From a virus: DNA of 64,000 nucleotides. Location: the IMG/VR virus record IMGVR_UViG_3300020473_000025, positions 16,293 through 80,292 of that record. One strand, 5' to 3'. The position numbers and the translations under genes were made by a program. Below are positions 34,287 to 43,159 of the stretch, one piece after another. Numbering within the stretch: the first letter of the stretch is position 1; the number at the start of each line of letters is the position of its first letter. The notes under the pieces were generated by a model that did not search any database, was not told the DNA's origin, and worked only from the letters and a program-made list of their open reading frames with translations.

Positions 34287-35849
34287 ATGAAAATCACTAT
34301 TGCACAGCGCAAGCCAAACGGAATAGCGTCTGTACTGACTAGCCATGGTGATCGTAGTCATGAGTGGGTGTTAAGCCCGTATGAGCGTACGTCCTTTCAA
34401 AACCCTGATAACATTTTCAACAATGCCAATGCGTACTTAGAAAAACTAGATAAAGAAACGCAGCATCGCATTTGGTCAATCTATGACGATATCTATTTAG
34501 CATTTGAAGAGATAGAAAACATAGATGTACTTCAAGAAACAGTAACGGAACTTGTAAACCGGTTATACTCATTTATTGACGTAGATGCACTGCGTTTATG
34601 GTGTAATCTCTACGGTGTGTATAACATGCCGCCTGATCTACAAGATACATATAGCGAGGGCTTTACACGAGAGCTTACCTATTTAAGAAGTGACTATAAA
34701 GGTCTATTATTCTTAACTACTGCATTGCGTTACATGGTGCCTATTTGGGGTGAATACATTAAACGTAATAAGGCAGAGATAGGTACAGCATATAAAGAAT
34801 ACATGGCAACAGCGTTAATAGGTCAGTCTGATTTATACGAGACCCCTGAGATTGCACGACTAATCGAATACATCGAAGCACGTATTGGCAATCAAGATAC
34901 ATTGAAACCTACTACCATACATGGCGGTCTAGGTAGTGTGCAGCAGACAGATTGGTTATTGTCACGTACGCTATTAGGTCGTATCGCTGTAGCAGAAACG
35001 GATAAACCCGATGGGTCTATCATCTCTACTATCTATAACGTTATTACCAATCTCATTGAAAATATGGATAAGACGTTTGGTTCAGGTGGGATGATATTAG
35101 ACATAGATCGTTATCGACCTAAGCGTGGTGAGGAGCGCGAGGATAATGATTCAGTTGCAGAGAACCTGCAAGTATCGCAGCGTGTATCGGATGTACATCC
35201 TATCATAGCCGAGACCTATGTATCCAAGTACGTGGACATGGCTAAGGAGCTGTCTCCGACAGTACCGATACGACTAGTAAAAGAATGTGTAGTACGGTTA
35301 ACCAAGGCGGACGATTTAGACATTGAACCGTTCAGAGTTAACCTGGTGGCGATAATTGCTTCAGAGGCGGTTTCCATACGTTCTCTGCATTCACTACACC
35401 ACCCGGAGTTATTGCGACTAATAGGTGTTGCACAGGCTATATTGATCCATCATGGATTTGATGATCTAGCCCATGTGTTAACAGCCCGTTGCCAGCCGCA
35501 AGATCCAACCATCATTAAGGGTGATGCGTATAGTAACAATACGCGTTCACGACTTACTAAAGACAATGTAGATGCCTTGATGAGACTTTATCCACATTAC
35601 AAGTTAAAGACTCGTCCAGGTGAGCGTAAGAAAACAGATTGCGAGGGTGTTGAATTTATAGAGGGATTCAATAAACATACCCAAGCGTATGATTGGTTTT
35701 ACAATTCACCTGACACATTACTACAAAAGTCTACCCCGCCAGCAGTAAATGGCAAACCGTTATTGATCTCTACAGATATTAGAAACCAACTGGCTAGTAT
35801 GCTTCTAACGTTCTTAGATCACACGGCACAGTCTGAGCAGACTGTTTAA
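34287..35849 (+). CDS. Candidate fifth non-virion RNAP subunit (gp68 position, 520 aa)
   Basis: No motif gives the function away: a helical 520-residue protein with a W-S-I-Y-D-D-I-Y-L-A-F segment, a charged loop near 275-295 and a basic R-P-G-E-R-K-K near 450. The argument is positional. In phiKZ the non-virion RNAP needs a fifth subunit, gp68, whose gene precedes the beta-C and beta'-C genes by a few genes. This gene has about the same length and place, and has a promoter sequence identical over 23 bases to that of the beta-C gene. It should be regarded as a hypothesis until compared with gp68. Confidence 0.5.
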   Translation: MKITIAQRKPNGIASVLTSHGDRSHEWVLSPYERTSFQNPDNIFNNANAYLEKLDKETQHRIWSIYDDIYLAFEEIENIDVLQETVTELVNRLYSFIDVDALRLWCNLYGVYNMPPDLQDTYSEGFTRELTYLRSDYKGLLFLTTALRYMVPIWGEYIKRNKAEIGTAYKEYMATALIGQSDLYETPEIARLIEYIEARIGNQDTLKPTTIHGGLGSVQQTDWLLSRTLLGRIAVAETDKPDGSIISTIYNVITNLIENMDKTFGSGGMILDIDRYRPKRGEEREDNDSVAENLQVSQRVSDVHPIIAETYVSKYVDMAKELSPTVPIRLVKECVVRLTKADDLDIEPFRVNLVAIIASEAVSIRSLHSLHHPELLRLIGVAQAILIHHGFDDLAHVLTARCQPQDPTIIKGDAYSNNTRSRLTKDNVDALMRLYPHYKLKTRPGERKKTDCEGVEFIEGFNKHTQAYDWFYNSPDTLLQKSTPPAVNGKPLLISTDIRNQLASMLLTFLDHTAQSEQTV

Positions 35850-35891
35850 ACCCCCTTTTAAAAAATAACTACGTAAATAGGAAGTGCGAAA

Positions 35892-37382
35892 ATGCTACAA
35901 TCTAACATGACAGTACAACGTTTGATGTTCTTCGAGATGGGCAGCTACCATGCGTTAGCTCTCCGCCCATACCAAACACACACGGATGCTCAGTCTATAG
36001 GTATTTTCAATGACGTGACTAACGGTGGTACTAACTTAAGTACCAATGCAGTAGCGCAAGGTTGTGATGGTTTAGTAAGACCGTCAGCACAAGCTGCTGG
36101 AATGGCAAACATAGCAGGAGGGTGGGATGAGCGTCGCTTTGTATTCCTCATGCATGTCTCTTTTGAGAAAATGGGTGTCACTATTTATCAAGTATTATCT
36201 GGTTATACTGACCGTTTTGATCTTAGCCTAAATGGGACATTGAGTCCTGACATGATGTTGCACTTCAATAACTCTGTTGAAATTAGACAGACTGCTATAT
36301 TAGGTGCAAACGGTCGCCAGATGCAAATGTCAGTACGCGATGCGTCACACATCCTTACAGATAGCGTGGGTGGAGTTAATCGAAATGGATATCCAGGAGG
36401 CTGGGGTGCGAGCACACAGAGCTTGAACTATTCATGCAGCATGCGTCCAATGGATATCTTCCATAGAAGTGGAGTTCCTAGCGTACTTCATGAAAGCTCC
36501 TATACCAGCAACGCTGTTGATGGTCGTGTAAGTTTCCTACAAGGACCTAAGAAGAGCCGACGCTCTAACTCATCAGCCCCTGTATATCTAAGTCGTCTGC
36601 TAACTGCACAGCAAACAGCAGAAAGAAACAGCTTAGACGCAATGGACGATGACCAAACGATCCACAACGCAGCAGCGGGTCAGGTAATTGAGCAAAGCAT
36701 GATGGATGATGGTTTCATCTCAACACTAGATGGTCATAGTCAGATCATGTCAACTGCAGCAATTAGCTACGGTGAGTTATGCTCATTCAACCCTCACGTA
36801 GATGACATCGCTGAAGTTATTAAACGTAAAGCTGGTGCACCAATGCGCCACGGTCGTGATTCAAACCACTGGAACGGTGCTAACAATGAAACACTTATTG
36901 CTACAATCCTAAGTCATTCAGTACCCGCACTGATGCTGGATCTGATGCTATTAGGTGTAGAGTTTACAGCAACTAACAGTACAATAGATAGTGATTACGC
37001 AGTTGCCGTAACTGGTGCTAACAGCTTTGCTGAAGGCATTGACTTACAACCGTACGTAGCACGTTTCATTGACCGTTTGAAGTTTGAGATACTATCGGAT
37101 ATTTCGCGCCGTAACCGCATCTCGTTCGGTATCCACATGCGTTGTGACATAGTGGCAGACACAACCATAGATATCACGTTAGACGGCAATACAGAGCGTT
37201 TTACGATGCCTAGTTTCTGTGACGCACTAGCAACACCTGTATTTACCACACAACGTACCGACCTAGATAACGTTGCTAACGACATCATGTCAATTAGTAA
37301 CAACCTAGAGACCACGGCAGCAATGCACTACGACCATGGTCAATCACCTATAATAACCCCCTTTGACAATCAAGGAGTATAA
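35892..37382 (+). CDS. Abundant unknown protein (496 aa)
   Basis: Starts M-L-Q-S-N-M-T-V-Q-R-L-M-F-F-E-M-G-S-Y-H and is rich in Met, Asn, Ser and Gly, with alternating beta segments and a long central flexible stretch (about 215-265). Uniform codon choice suggests strong expression. It is followed after 2 bases by the next gene. No family recognised; by place it would correspond to phiKZ gp69. A structural or shell-associated role is possible. Confidence 0.5.
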   Translation: MLQSNMTVQRLMFFEMGSYHALALRPYQTHTDAQSIGIFNDVTNGGTNLSTNAVAQGCDGLVRPSAQAAGMANIAGGWDERRFVFLMHVSFEKMGVTIYQVLSGYTDRFDLSLNGTLSPDMMLHFNNSVEIRQTAILGANGRQMQMSVRDASHILTDSVGGVNRNGYPGGWGASTQSLNYSCSMRPMDIFHRSGVPSVLHESSYTSNAVDGRVSFLQGPKKSRRSNSSAPVYLSRLLTAQQTAERNSLDAMDDDQTIHNAAAGQVIEQSMMDDGFISTLDGHSQIMSTAAISYGELCSFNPHVDDIAEVIKRKAGAPMRHGRDSNHWNGANNETLIATILSHSVPALMLDLMLLGVEFTATNSTIDSDYAVAVTGANSFAEGIDLQPYVARFIDRLKFEILSDISRRNRISFGIHMRCDIVADTTIDITLDGNTERFTMPSFCDALATPVFTTQRTDLDNVANDIMSISNNLETTAAMHYDHGQSPIITPFDNQGV

Positions 37383-37384
37383 CC

Positions 37385-38605
37385 ATGAGCCGCCTGATAA
37401 ATCTTTATAAAACCATACTGACCTCGGCGGGTCTTGAGTCTGATGCGCAAGGACGTATCTATCAAAAGTTAGCAGGGGAATCAATACCCTGTACAGTAGG
37501 TGAGAAATTGCTTTTGCTGCCAACCAAAGAAGTATTGAAAGATACTGACTGGACAAGCGCTATTGCATTTCACCCACTTAGTGAGAATGTGGCTCGTGGT
37601 GAGTCACCTATTATCAAGAAGCTTAAAGAGCTACTACTTACACGTGCTACTCGTGTATTAGATGGTTTAGCGTTTCAACTGCTATCAATGGCGGCGAATA
37701 CGCAAACACATGAGAAGTTCTCACCGGCACAACTTGAATACCTGACGTACCTTAAAGATGCTGATGGTAAGATGGTAGATGCTTATCGTAAGATGATAGG
37801 TTCGGTGACCATCGACGGCAAGCACCGTTTGATTAACATGTACCTAAAACGCTCAGGTACACTCAACGACACTAAGTACGCCCGTCTTTGTATTACTAGC
37901 TTACCAATACTGGATAAGTCTGATGAGGGTGAGCGAACGCTGTTTGGCCATAAAGTAAGAAAGCGTGACTTTACCTCTATCCCTCAGCTATTTGAATACA
38001 TCCTACCTGGTGTTAACGAAAACGCATACAGCTACGGTACGCATAATAAAACGGCACCGTTTTTCCATGCGCTAATGCTAAGTTACCTTAACATCGCTAA
38101 ACAACTTAACCAGCGTGTTGAGATGTTTAAAGAGCATCTAGTAGATGTAGATGACTTACTAATCGATGTAAGCTTTGAAGCTGAAATGGGTTGTCTATCA
38201 GACATGCGTGATGAGATCCCACCACTAGAAGGTAATCAGGGTGATGTTGAAAATAAAGCCCCAGATACTACAGCTAACGTGGCTAAACCTGCTAATGCAC
38301 CAGCATCAGCGCCTAAACCAGTAGAACCTAAGCCATCGGCTCCTGCTAAGTCAGGCGGTGCTCGTGAATGGAATACACTATCGGGAAACCGTGGTCATGG
38401 TAACGGCTACCAACCAGCAAACACTGGATGGAGTAATGCGGCGTATGCGCCACCACCAAGTGGTCGCGCTGCAGCAATGCAGAAACAACGCCAGGTTGCT
38501 TACAACAACTCACCTTGGAATCAGGGTCAGAATGCTGGATGGGGTAACCCGCAACCACAGAACACAGGTTGGAACCAAGGTGGTTACAACGGTGGTGGTG
38601 TTTAA
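37385..38605 (+). CDS. Unknown protein with long low-complexity tail (406 aa)
   Basis: Residues 1-280 form a helical globular part. Residues about 290-406 are disordered: first Pro/Ala/Lys-rich, then Gly/Asn/Gln/Trp-rich with repeated N-T-G-W, N-A-G-W and N-Q-G units. Such tails are typical of nucleic-acid-binding or condensate-forming proteins. It lies between the gp68-position gene and the RNAP beta-C gene. The combination brings to mind the RNA-binding, shell-associated ChmC protein of this phage group, but I have no sequence match to support that. Ends at the terminator at 38614. Confidence 0.5.
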   Translation: MSRLINLYKTILTSAGLESDAQGRIYQKLAGESIPCTVGEKLLLLPTKEVLKDTDWTSAIAFHPLSENVARGESPIIKKLKELLLTRATRVLDGLAFQLLSMAANTQTHEKFSPAQLEYLTYLKDADGKMVDAYRKMIGSVTIDGKHRLINMYLKRSGTLNDTKYARLCITSLPILDKSDEGERTLFGHKVRKRDFTSIPQLFEYILPGVNENAYSYGTHNKTAPFFHALMLSYLNIAKQLNQRVEMFKEHLVDVDDLLIDVSFEAEMGCLSDMRDEIPPLEGNQGDVENKAPDTTANVAKPANAPASAPKPVEPKPSAPAKSGGAREWNTLSGNRGHGNGYQPANTGWSNAAYAPPPSGRAAAMQKQRQVAYNNSPWNQGQNAGWGNPQPQNTGWNQGGYNGGGV

Positions 38606-38613
38606 ATAATAAA

Positions 38614-38663
38614 GACGGCATAAGTAGAGGGGTCAATCCCTCTACTTGTCTTTTTTTGCCGTC
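38614..38663 (+). terminator. Terminator with outer GACGGCA/TGCCGTC stem
   Basis: Inner stem AAGTAGAGGG/CCCTCTACTT (38622-38631 with 38638-38647), T-run, and an outer stem GACGGCA (38614) with TGCCGTC (38657). Confidence 0.85.
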
Positions 38664-38699
38664 AGGCTGTCGTTTTTTACATAGTAAACAGATAATATG

Positions 38700-39053
38700 T
38701 TAAACTCTATTAGCTAAATGCATAGACTTTAAACGTTCTATTTCTTCTATAGCAGGCATGATAACCGTGTTCTTGTCTTTATAGTCACTAGGGTGCTCAT
38801 AGCCGTTTACACGTAGCATGATCCAATGATACTTAGTGGCTACATCTAACTCTAACATAAGCCCGTAGAAGTCGGACTCCTGTCTATATACACGGTGTTC
38901 GTCAATCACGGCAGTTTGGGTCTTTTCATGATTACGTAGATGCTTTAAATGCGTTTCAATCATGATGCGAAAATTAGGGTCGTAGTAAACATCAGCGCCA
39001 TTAGTTCGCTGTAGTTCATGAATTTTTAACGTCATCGAGCCTCTCCTAAACAA
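38700..39053 (-). CDS. Hypothetical protein (117 aa)
   Basis: A lone minus-strand gene inside a plus-strand region, with GGAGAG upstream of its ATG. The product is alpha/beta with R-Q-E-S-D-F-Y and a Y-H-W-I-M-L-R-V strand. Its start lies a few bases from the early-promoter motif of the divergent RNAP gene. Function unknown. Confidence 0.5.
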   Translation of the reverse strand: MFRRGSMTLKIHELQRTNGADVYYDPNFRIMIETHLKHLRNHEKTQTAVIDEHRVYRQESDFYGLMLELDVATKYHWIMLRVNGYEHPSDYKDKNTVIMPAIEEIERLKSMHLANRV

Positions 39054-39059
39054 CTTAAC

Positions 39060-39070
39060 ACCTACATTAT
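39060..39070 (+). promoter_or_regulatory. Early-promoter-like motif ACCTACATTAT
   Basis: 47 bases before the RNAP beta-C start. Part of a 23-base exact duplicate of 34225-34247. Confidence 0.68.
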
Positions 39071-39116
39071 CTTAGAGCAACAAATAACATAAGCCCTTTA
39101 CATAGGATAATTAACC

Positions 39117-41177
39117 ATGTCCAATATTAATACATCCGAATTACATCCGGAGTTAATGGGTCTAGGTAATAACTTAGATTCATTTGGTAAACATAACTCA
39201 GCCTCTCGTAGAAAGATGTTCTCATCTCACTTGAGTCAGGCGTTGGTTATTGAGGGTTCGACCCCTAAGCGCATTCAAACAGGTGCTGAGCGTGAGCTTG
39301 GTAAATACACCAAAGCTATAAAGATGCCGGTTGATGCATCTATCATTAAAGTCATTCGGCGCTATCCTCGTCGACCCGGTGCTGATTCTATCAAAGAGAA
39401 TCCAGCCACGGCTATTATCTACGAAGATGTCAATACGCAGGAAGTTGATATCTTGATGGTTGAGAATTATTGCTCCGACCATAATACGTTTGGGTTCCAA
39501 TACTACCCTACAGCGGCAATGGAGAAAATCTACCCAGGAATGCAGGTTCCTAAGGGTACGGTGCTTGCTAAATCCAAGTCGCTTAAGGATGACGGTAACT
39601 ATGCTTATGGCTTAGAAGCAAACGTTGCCTATATGTCTTTACCAGCTACCATTGAGGATGGTTTTATTATCAGTGAGTCTATGGCGGAAAGACTTACTAC
39701 TACCATGACCGGTTCTCGTGTAGCTAGCTGGGGTAAAGAGTATTACCCGCTTAACTTGTACGGTGATGAAAACAATTACAAGCCATTCCCAGACATCGGT
39801 GATAAAATACGTGAAGATGGACTATTGTTCGCTCTGCGTAAATACGATCCAGCGCTTGGGATGGTAGAGATGACGCCTAGGGCGTTGATGACCCCAGACT
39901 ACACGTATGATAAACTAACGTATGTTTCACCTGCTGCAGGTGCGACGGTTTATGACGTCGTGGTTGATATGGATCACAACCTACCCTACAGCATTACACC
40001 TGTAGGGATGAATGCGCAGCCCGATAAGTACATGCGTCTGCGTGATCAGTTTTACGAATATATTTACAATGAATACCGTCGTCTTGCCAAACATCGTGGT
40101 AAGGGTCTTCAATTGTCAGGTAGATTTACTAACTGGGTAACACAGGCGATTGCTAATAAGCCTAATGCCTCGCCCCACAAGGTTACACGCAAGTATCGTT
40201 ACACCCCACTTGACGATCGTCGCGTAGAAATTAAATATGCGAAGAAAGTAAAAGCCACTAAAGGGTTTAAGCTTACTGATAGTTCAGGAAGTAAGGGCGT
40301 TGTAGTAGAAGTATGGGAGGATAGCCGACTACCTGTAGGTCAAAATGGTCTACGTGCAGATGTTATCATGGATCCTATCTCGCCGGTTAAGCGTATTAAC
40401 TTGTCTCAGCTATACGAGCAGTATGTTAATGCAACTAGCCACATGGTGACATGTGTGGTTAGAGATCTGATGAGTAAGGGTGAATACCAGAAAGCATGGG
40501 ATTATTTGAAAGAGTACTACAGTGTAGTATCGCCGCCAATGATTCAAACCATCAACGAGGTGCTAAATAACGATAACCGTATAATTACACACTTACACAC
40601 CATTGCTGCTACGGGTATTTATCTCTACCTTCCTGTGGATAGTATACACATTGGACCTAAATTAATCCAAGACCTCCGCACTAAGTTTCCAGTAGATATA
40701 CAGCCGGTTACTTATTCACCTGATGGTGTTAACCAGGTCACTACAATAGATCCTGTATTAATAGGGTCTAAGTACATGATGTTATTAGAAGCGGCACCAG
40801 ATAACTGGTCATCGGTCTCTACCGCTAAACTACAGCATCATGGCTTACCTGCTAAAGCATCTAAGAGCGACCGCTATGGTTCACCTAACCGTGAGCTACC
40901 TGTGCGTATCATGGGTGAGGATGAAGTTAGACTACTTAATGCTGCCCTAGGATCTGACGTAACTGCCGAACTGTTAGATGCGTCTGCATCGCCGTTAACA
41001 CAGAAAGCTATTATCCGTTCGATCCTTAACGCAGACCAACCGTCTAACATTAATCAAACTGTTAACCGTCGCAAACACCCACTGGGTAGAAGTCGACCAT
41101 TGGAATATGTAAACCACCTATTAAGCTGCGCAGGTGTTAAATTTGTAAGAGGGACGTACGATCATGAGAAAGTTTAA
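39117..41177 (+). CDS. Non-virion RNA polymerase beta-C subunit (686 aa)
   Basis: Corresponds to the C-terminal part of bacterial beta (phiKZ gp71-73). Seen in the sequence are a long hybrid-binding domain and K-G-F-K-L-T-D-S-S-G-S-K-G-V-V near residue 385, the counterpart of the beta G-D-K-x-x-x-R-H-G-N-K-G. It is followed by the segment V-G-Q-N-G-L-R-A-D-V-I-M-D-P-I-S-P-V-K-R-I-N, matching D-G-x-x-x-D-I-V-L-N-P-x-x-x-x-x-R-M-N of beta. R-K-Y-R-Y near 360 lines up with the other catalytic basic part. In phiKZ this gene is intron-split; here it is whole. It overlaps the beta'-C gene by 14 bases, so the two are made together. Confidence 0.88.
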   Translation: MSNINTSELHPELMGLGNNLDSFGKHNSASRRKMFSSHLSQALVIEGSTPKRIQTGAERELGKYTKAIKMPVDASIIKVIRRYPRRPGADSIKENPATAIIYEDVNTQEVDILMVENYCSDHNTFGFQYYPTAAMEKIYPGMQVPKGTVLAKSKSLKDDGNYAYGLEANVAYMSLPATIEDGFIISESMAERLTTTMTGSRVASWGKEYYPLNLYGDENNYKPFPDIGDKIREDGLLFALRKYDPALGMVEMTPRALMTPDYTYDKLTYVSPAAGATVYDVVVDMDHNLPYSITPVGMNAQPDKYMRLRDQFYEYIYNEYRRLAKHRGKGLQLSGRFTNWVTQAIANKPNASPHKVTRKYRYTPLDDRRVEIKYAKKVKATKGFKLTDSSGSKGVVVEVWEDSRLPVGQNGLRADVIMDPISPVKRINLSQLYEQYVNATSHMVTCVVRDLMSKGEYQKAWDYLKEYYSVVSPPMIQTINEVLNNDNRIITHLHTIAATGIYLYLPVDSIHIGPKLIQDLRTKFPVDIQPVTYSPDGVNQVTTIDPVLIGSKYMMLLEAAPDNWSSVSTAKLQHHGLPAKASKSDRYGSPNRELPVRIMGEDEVRLLNAALGSDVTAELLDASASPLTQKAIIRSILNADQPSNINQTVNRRKHPLGRSRPLEYVNHLLSCAGVKFVRGTYDHEKV

Positions 41178-43140
41178 TGTAAGAGAATTACAAAAGCTTA
41201 ACTCTGAAGAAATGTGGGCAATGGATGATGAGATATTTACTATTATCTTTGATGATGGTGAATTAGTTACCTCTACTCGTCCTACTATTCTAAGTCACTA
41301 CTACTGGGAAATGCAGCGTCATTTCCCAAATGCAACTATACTCAAGCGCCATCATATCGGCAACGGTCATTACACCCCTAAGCTTCATGAGGAGATCTTA
41401 AGTAATGTGTTGTTTGATACGTATTATGCGTTAAACGAAGTAGTTGACATCATGCTACTCAGTCGCATTGCTTATGAGATTACTAATAAACTTTACAACG
41501 ACGCGACCAGTCAACTAGCTGGGTTTGTATCAACGGTAAGTATTTTAGATTACATTGAGATACATAACCATCCAATAACCGCAAAAGTTAGGGATGAGTT
41601 TAAACCCAACGAACGGGCCATTGAACGTGGCTATGAACAGATTAAAGATCTACTGTATAAGAAAGAAGAAGAACTACCTAACAACAACGTTGCTGGGTTC
41701 TGTCATTCTAACGTCTTAAGCGTAGGTCAGATTGTTCAGTCGGTCGCAGCCCGTGGATTTGTAACAGATATCGATAGCCATATCCCGCCTAACCCAATCC
41801 CAACTAGCTACACAGAAGGGATGAATACGCTCCATGATTCGATGATTGAATCACGTTCAGGTTCCAAAGCATCGTTAGCACAGAAAGATCCACTGCAGAC
41901 TACGCAGTATTATAACCGCCGCATGCAGTTGGGTTGTGCGATAATACAAAATCTCCATAAAGGGGATTGTGGAACAACACGTACCGTGAAGTTCCGTGTA
42001 TTGCCACAAAGTGTCAAGGTGTTAGTAGGTAAATATTACTACGACAATGACAACGAGCTAAAGGTGTTCACGGGCGATGAAGATCATTTGATCGGTGAGA
42101 CAATTAAACTGCGTTCACCGCTTGCGTGTGAGCATCCAGACCCTTACGGCGTATGTAGTAAGTGTATGGGTACGGTGGCCGCATCGGTTCCACCAGGTGC
42201 TAATCTAGGTCACGTGGCGGCTGTAGAGCTATGTGCGGTTATCTCGCAAAGCGTACTCTCTATTAAACACTTAGAGGTAAGCTCCGTTGCGATTGAGATT
42301 AGTCTAGATGATCACCATCGTCGCTATCTGCGTCTCAATGCTAAAGGCGATAAGGTATTCATTAGAGATCAAGACCGATACGATCGTATGGAGTTGGTGC
42401 TTAATCACAACGATGTTAAACATATTGGTGATATTAACACAATTGAAGATATTACTGATCTATCATCAAGCCGTATTTCATCGTGTCGTGATATTGTACT
42501 TAATGGGTATCGTGGGGATGAGTTTGAAGATGTGTTATTGTCTGTGTCGTCAGGTAAGAACTATTCTTCACTATCGGGTGCAATGTTAAACTACTTGAAA
42601 GAACATGGCTGGTCTCTGAACGAGAAAGGGTTCTATGTTTGTGACCTTAGTCATTGGGACTTCAATGAACCTGCGTTTATTCTTCCAATGAAACACATGA
42701 ACATGTTGGAGTATATGGATGTCATTAAGACATTTATTGAATCATCAAGTTCGCAGGAAGATAAAAGCGCAAGCATGTCTAGCCGTACAACGAAGAAGCC
42801 TAGAGATGATAAGCGTAGCCGTATCGTTAATTGCGATTCATTGTCTCAAGCTTTGATGGACTTACATGTGTTGGTGTCTGAAAAGTTGGGTGTTAACGTG
42901 GTGCATCTGGAAATTATCATCCTGTCAATTTTAGCACGCGACCCTGATCGTATGGATCACCGTCTGCCGCGTCCTCAAGATCAAAAGGTCTTTGGAACGT
43001 ATAAGCAGAATATGGAACTTAGATCGTTAACAGGCCAGGCTGCATGGATGAACCAGGCACAGATGATGATATCACCAACGTCGTTTGCTCTGACTAATCG
43101 ACCTAAGCATCCAATGGATACGGTGTTCATGGGTAAATAA
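41164..43140 (+). CDS. Non-virion RNA polymerase beta'-C subunit (658 aa)
   Basis: C-terminal part of beta' (phiKZ gp74). The bridge-helix and trigger-loop region is visible as E-S-R-S-G-S-K-A-S-L-A-Q-K-D-P near 236, like the S-G-A-R-G-S of beta'. Then follow C-E-H-P-D-P-Y-G-V-C-S-K-C-M-G near 325-340 with a Cys cluster that could bind zinc, and L-C-A-V-I-S-Q-S-V-L-S-I-K-H near 364, equivalent to the G-x-I-A-A-Q-S-I-G-E-P helix of beta'. It pairs with the beta'-N gene at 21246 to complete beta'. The matching beta-N part (gp123 in phiKZ) is not in this window. Confidence 0.88.
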   Translation: MRKFNVRELQKLNSEEMWAMDDEIFTIIFDDGELVTSTRPTILSHYYWEMQRHFPNATILKRHHIGNGHYTPKLHEEILSNVLFDTYYALNEVVDIMLLSRIAYEITNKLYNDATSQLAGFVSTVSILDYIEIHNHPITAKVRDEFKPNERAIERGYEQIKDLLYKKEEELPNNNVAGFCHSNVLSVGQIVQSVAARGFVTDIDSHIPPNPIPTSYTEGMNTLHDSMIESRSGSKASLAQKDPLQTTQYYNRRMQLGCAIIQNLHKGDCGTTRTVKFRVLPQSVKVLVGKYYYDNDNELKVFTGDEDHLIGETIKLRSPLACEHPDPYGVCSKCMGTVAASVPPGANLGHVAAVELCAVISQSVLSIKHLEVSSVAIEISLDDHHRRYLRLNAKGDKVFIRDQDRYDRMELVLNHNDVKHIGDINTIEDITDLSSSRISSCRDIVLNGYRGDEFEDVLLSVSSGKNYSSLSGAMLNYLKEHGWSLNEKGFYVCDLSHWDFNEPAFILPMKHMNMLEYMDVIKTFIESSSSQEDKSASMSSRTTKKPRDDKRSRIVNCDSLSQALMDLHVLVSEKLGVNVVHLEIIILSILARDPDRMDHRLPRPQDQKVFGTYKQNMELRSLTGQAAWMNQAQMMISPTSFALTNRPKHPMDTVFMGK

Positions 43141-43159
43141 AACAATAAAGGAGGGCATC

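Noticed and set aside
36995-37315. Minus-strand open frame of 106 codons within the 496-residue gene
   Set aside because: Antisense shadow of a codon-biased gene with no ribosome site and no family features.
39117-41177. Intron in the RNAP beta-C gene as in phiKZ gp71-73
   Set aside because: The frame is continuous through all conserved regions, so no interruption is present here.
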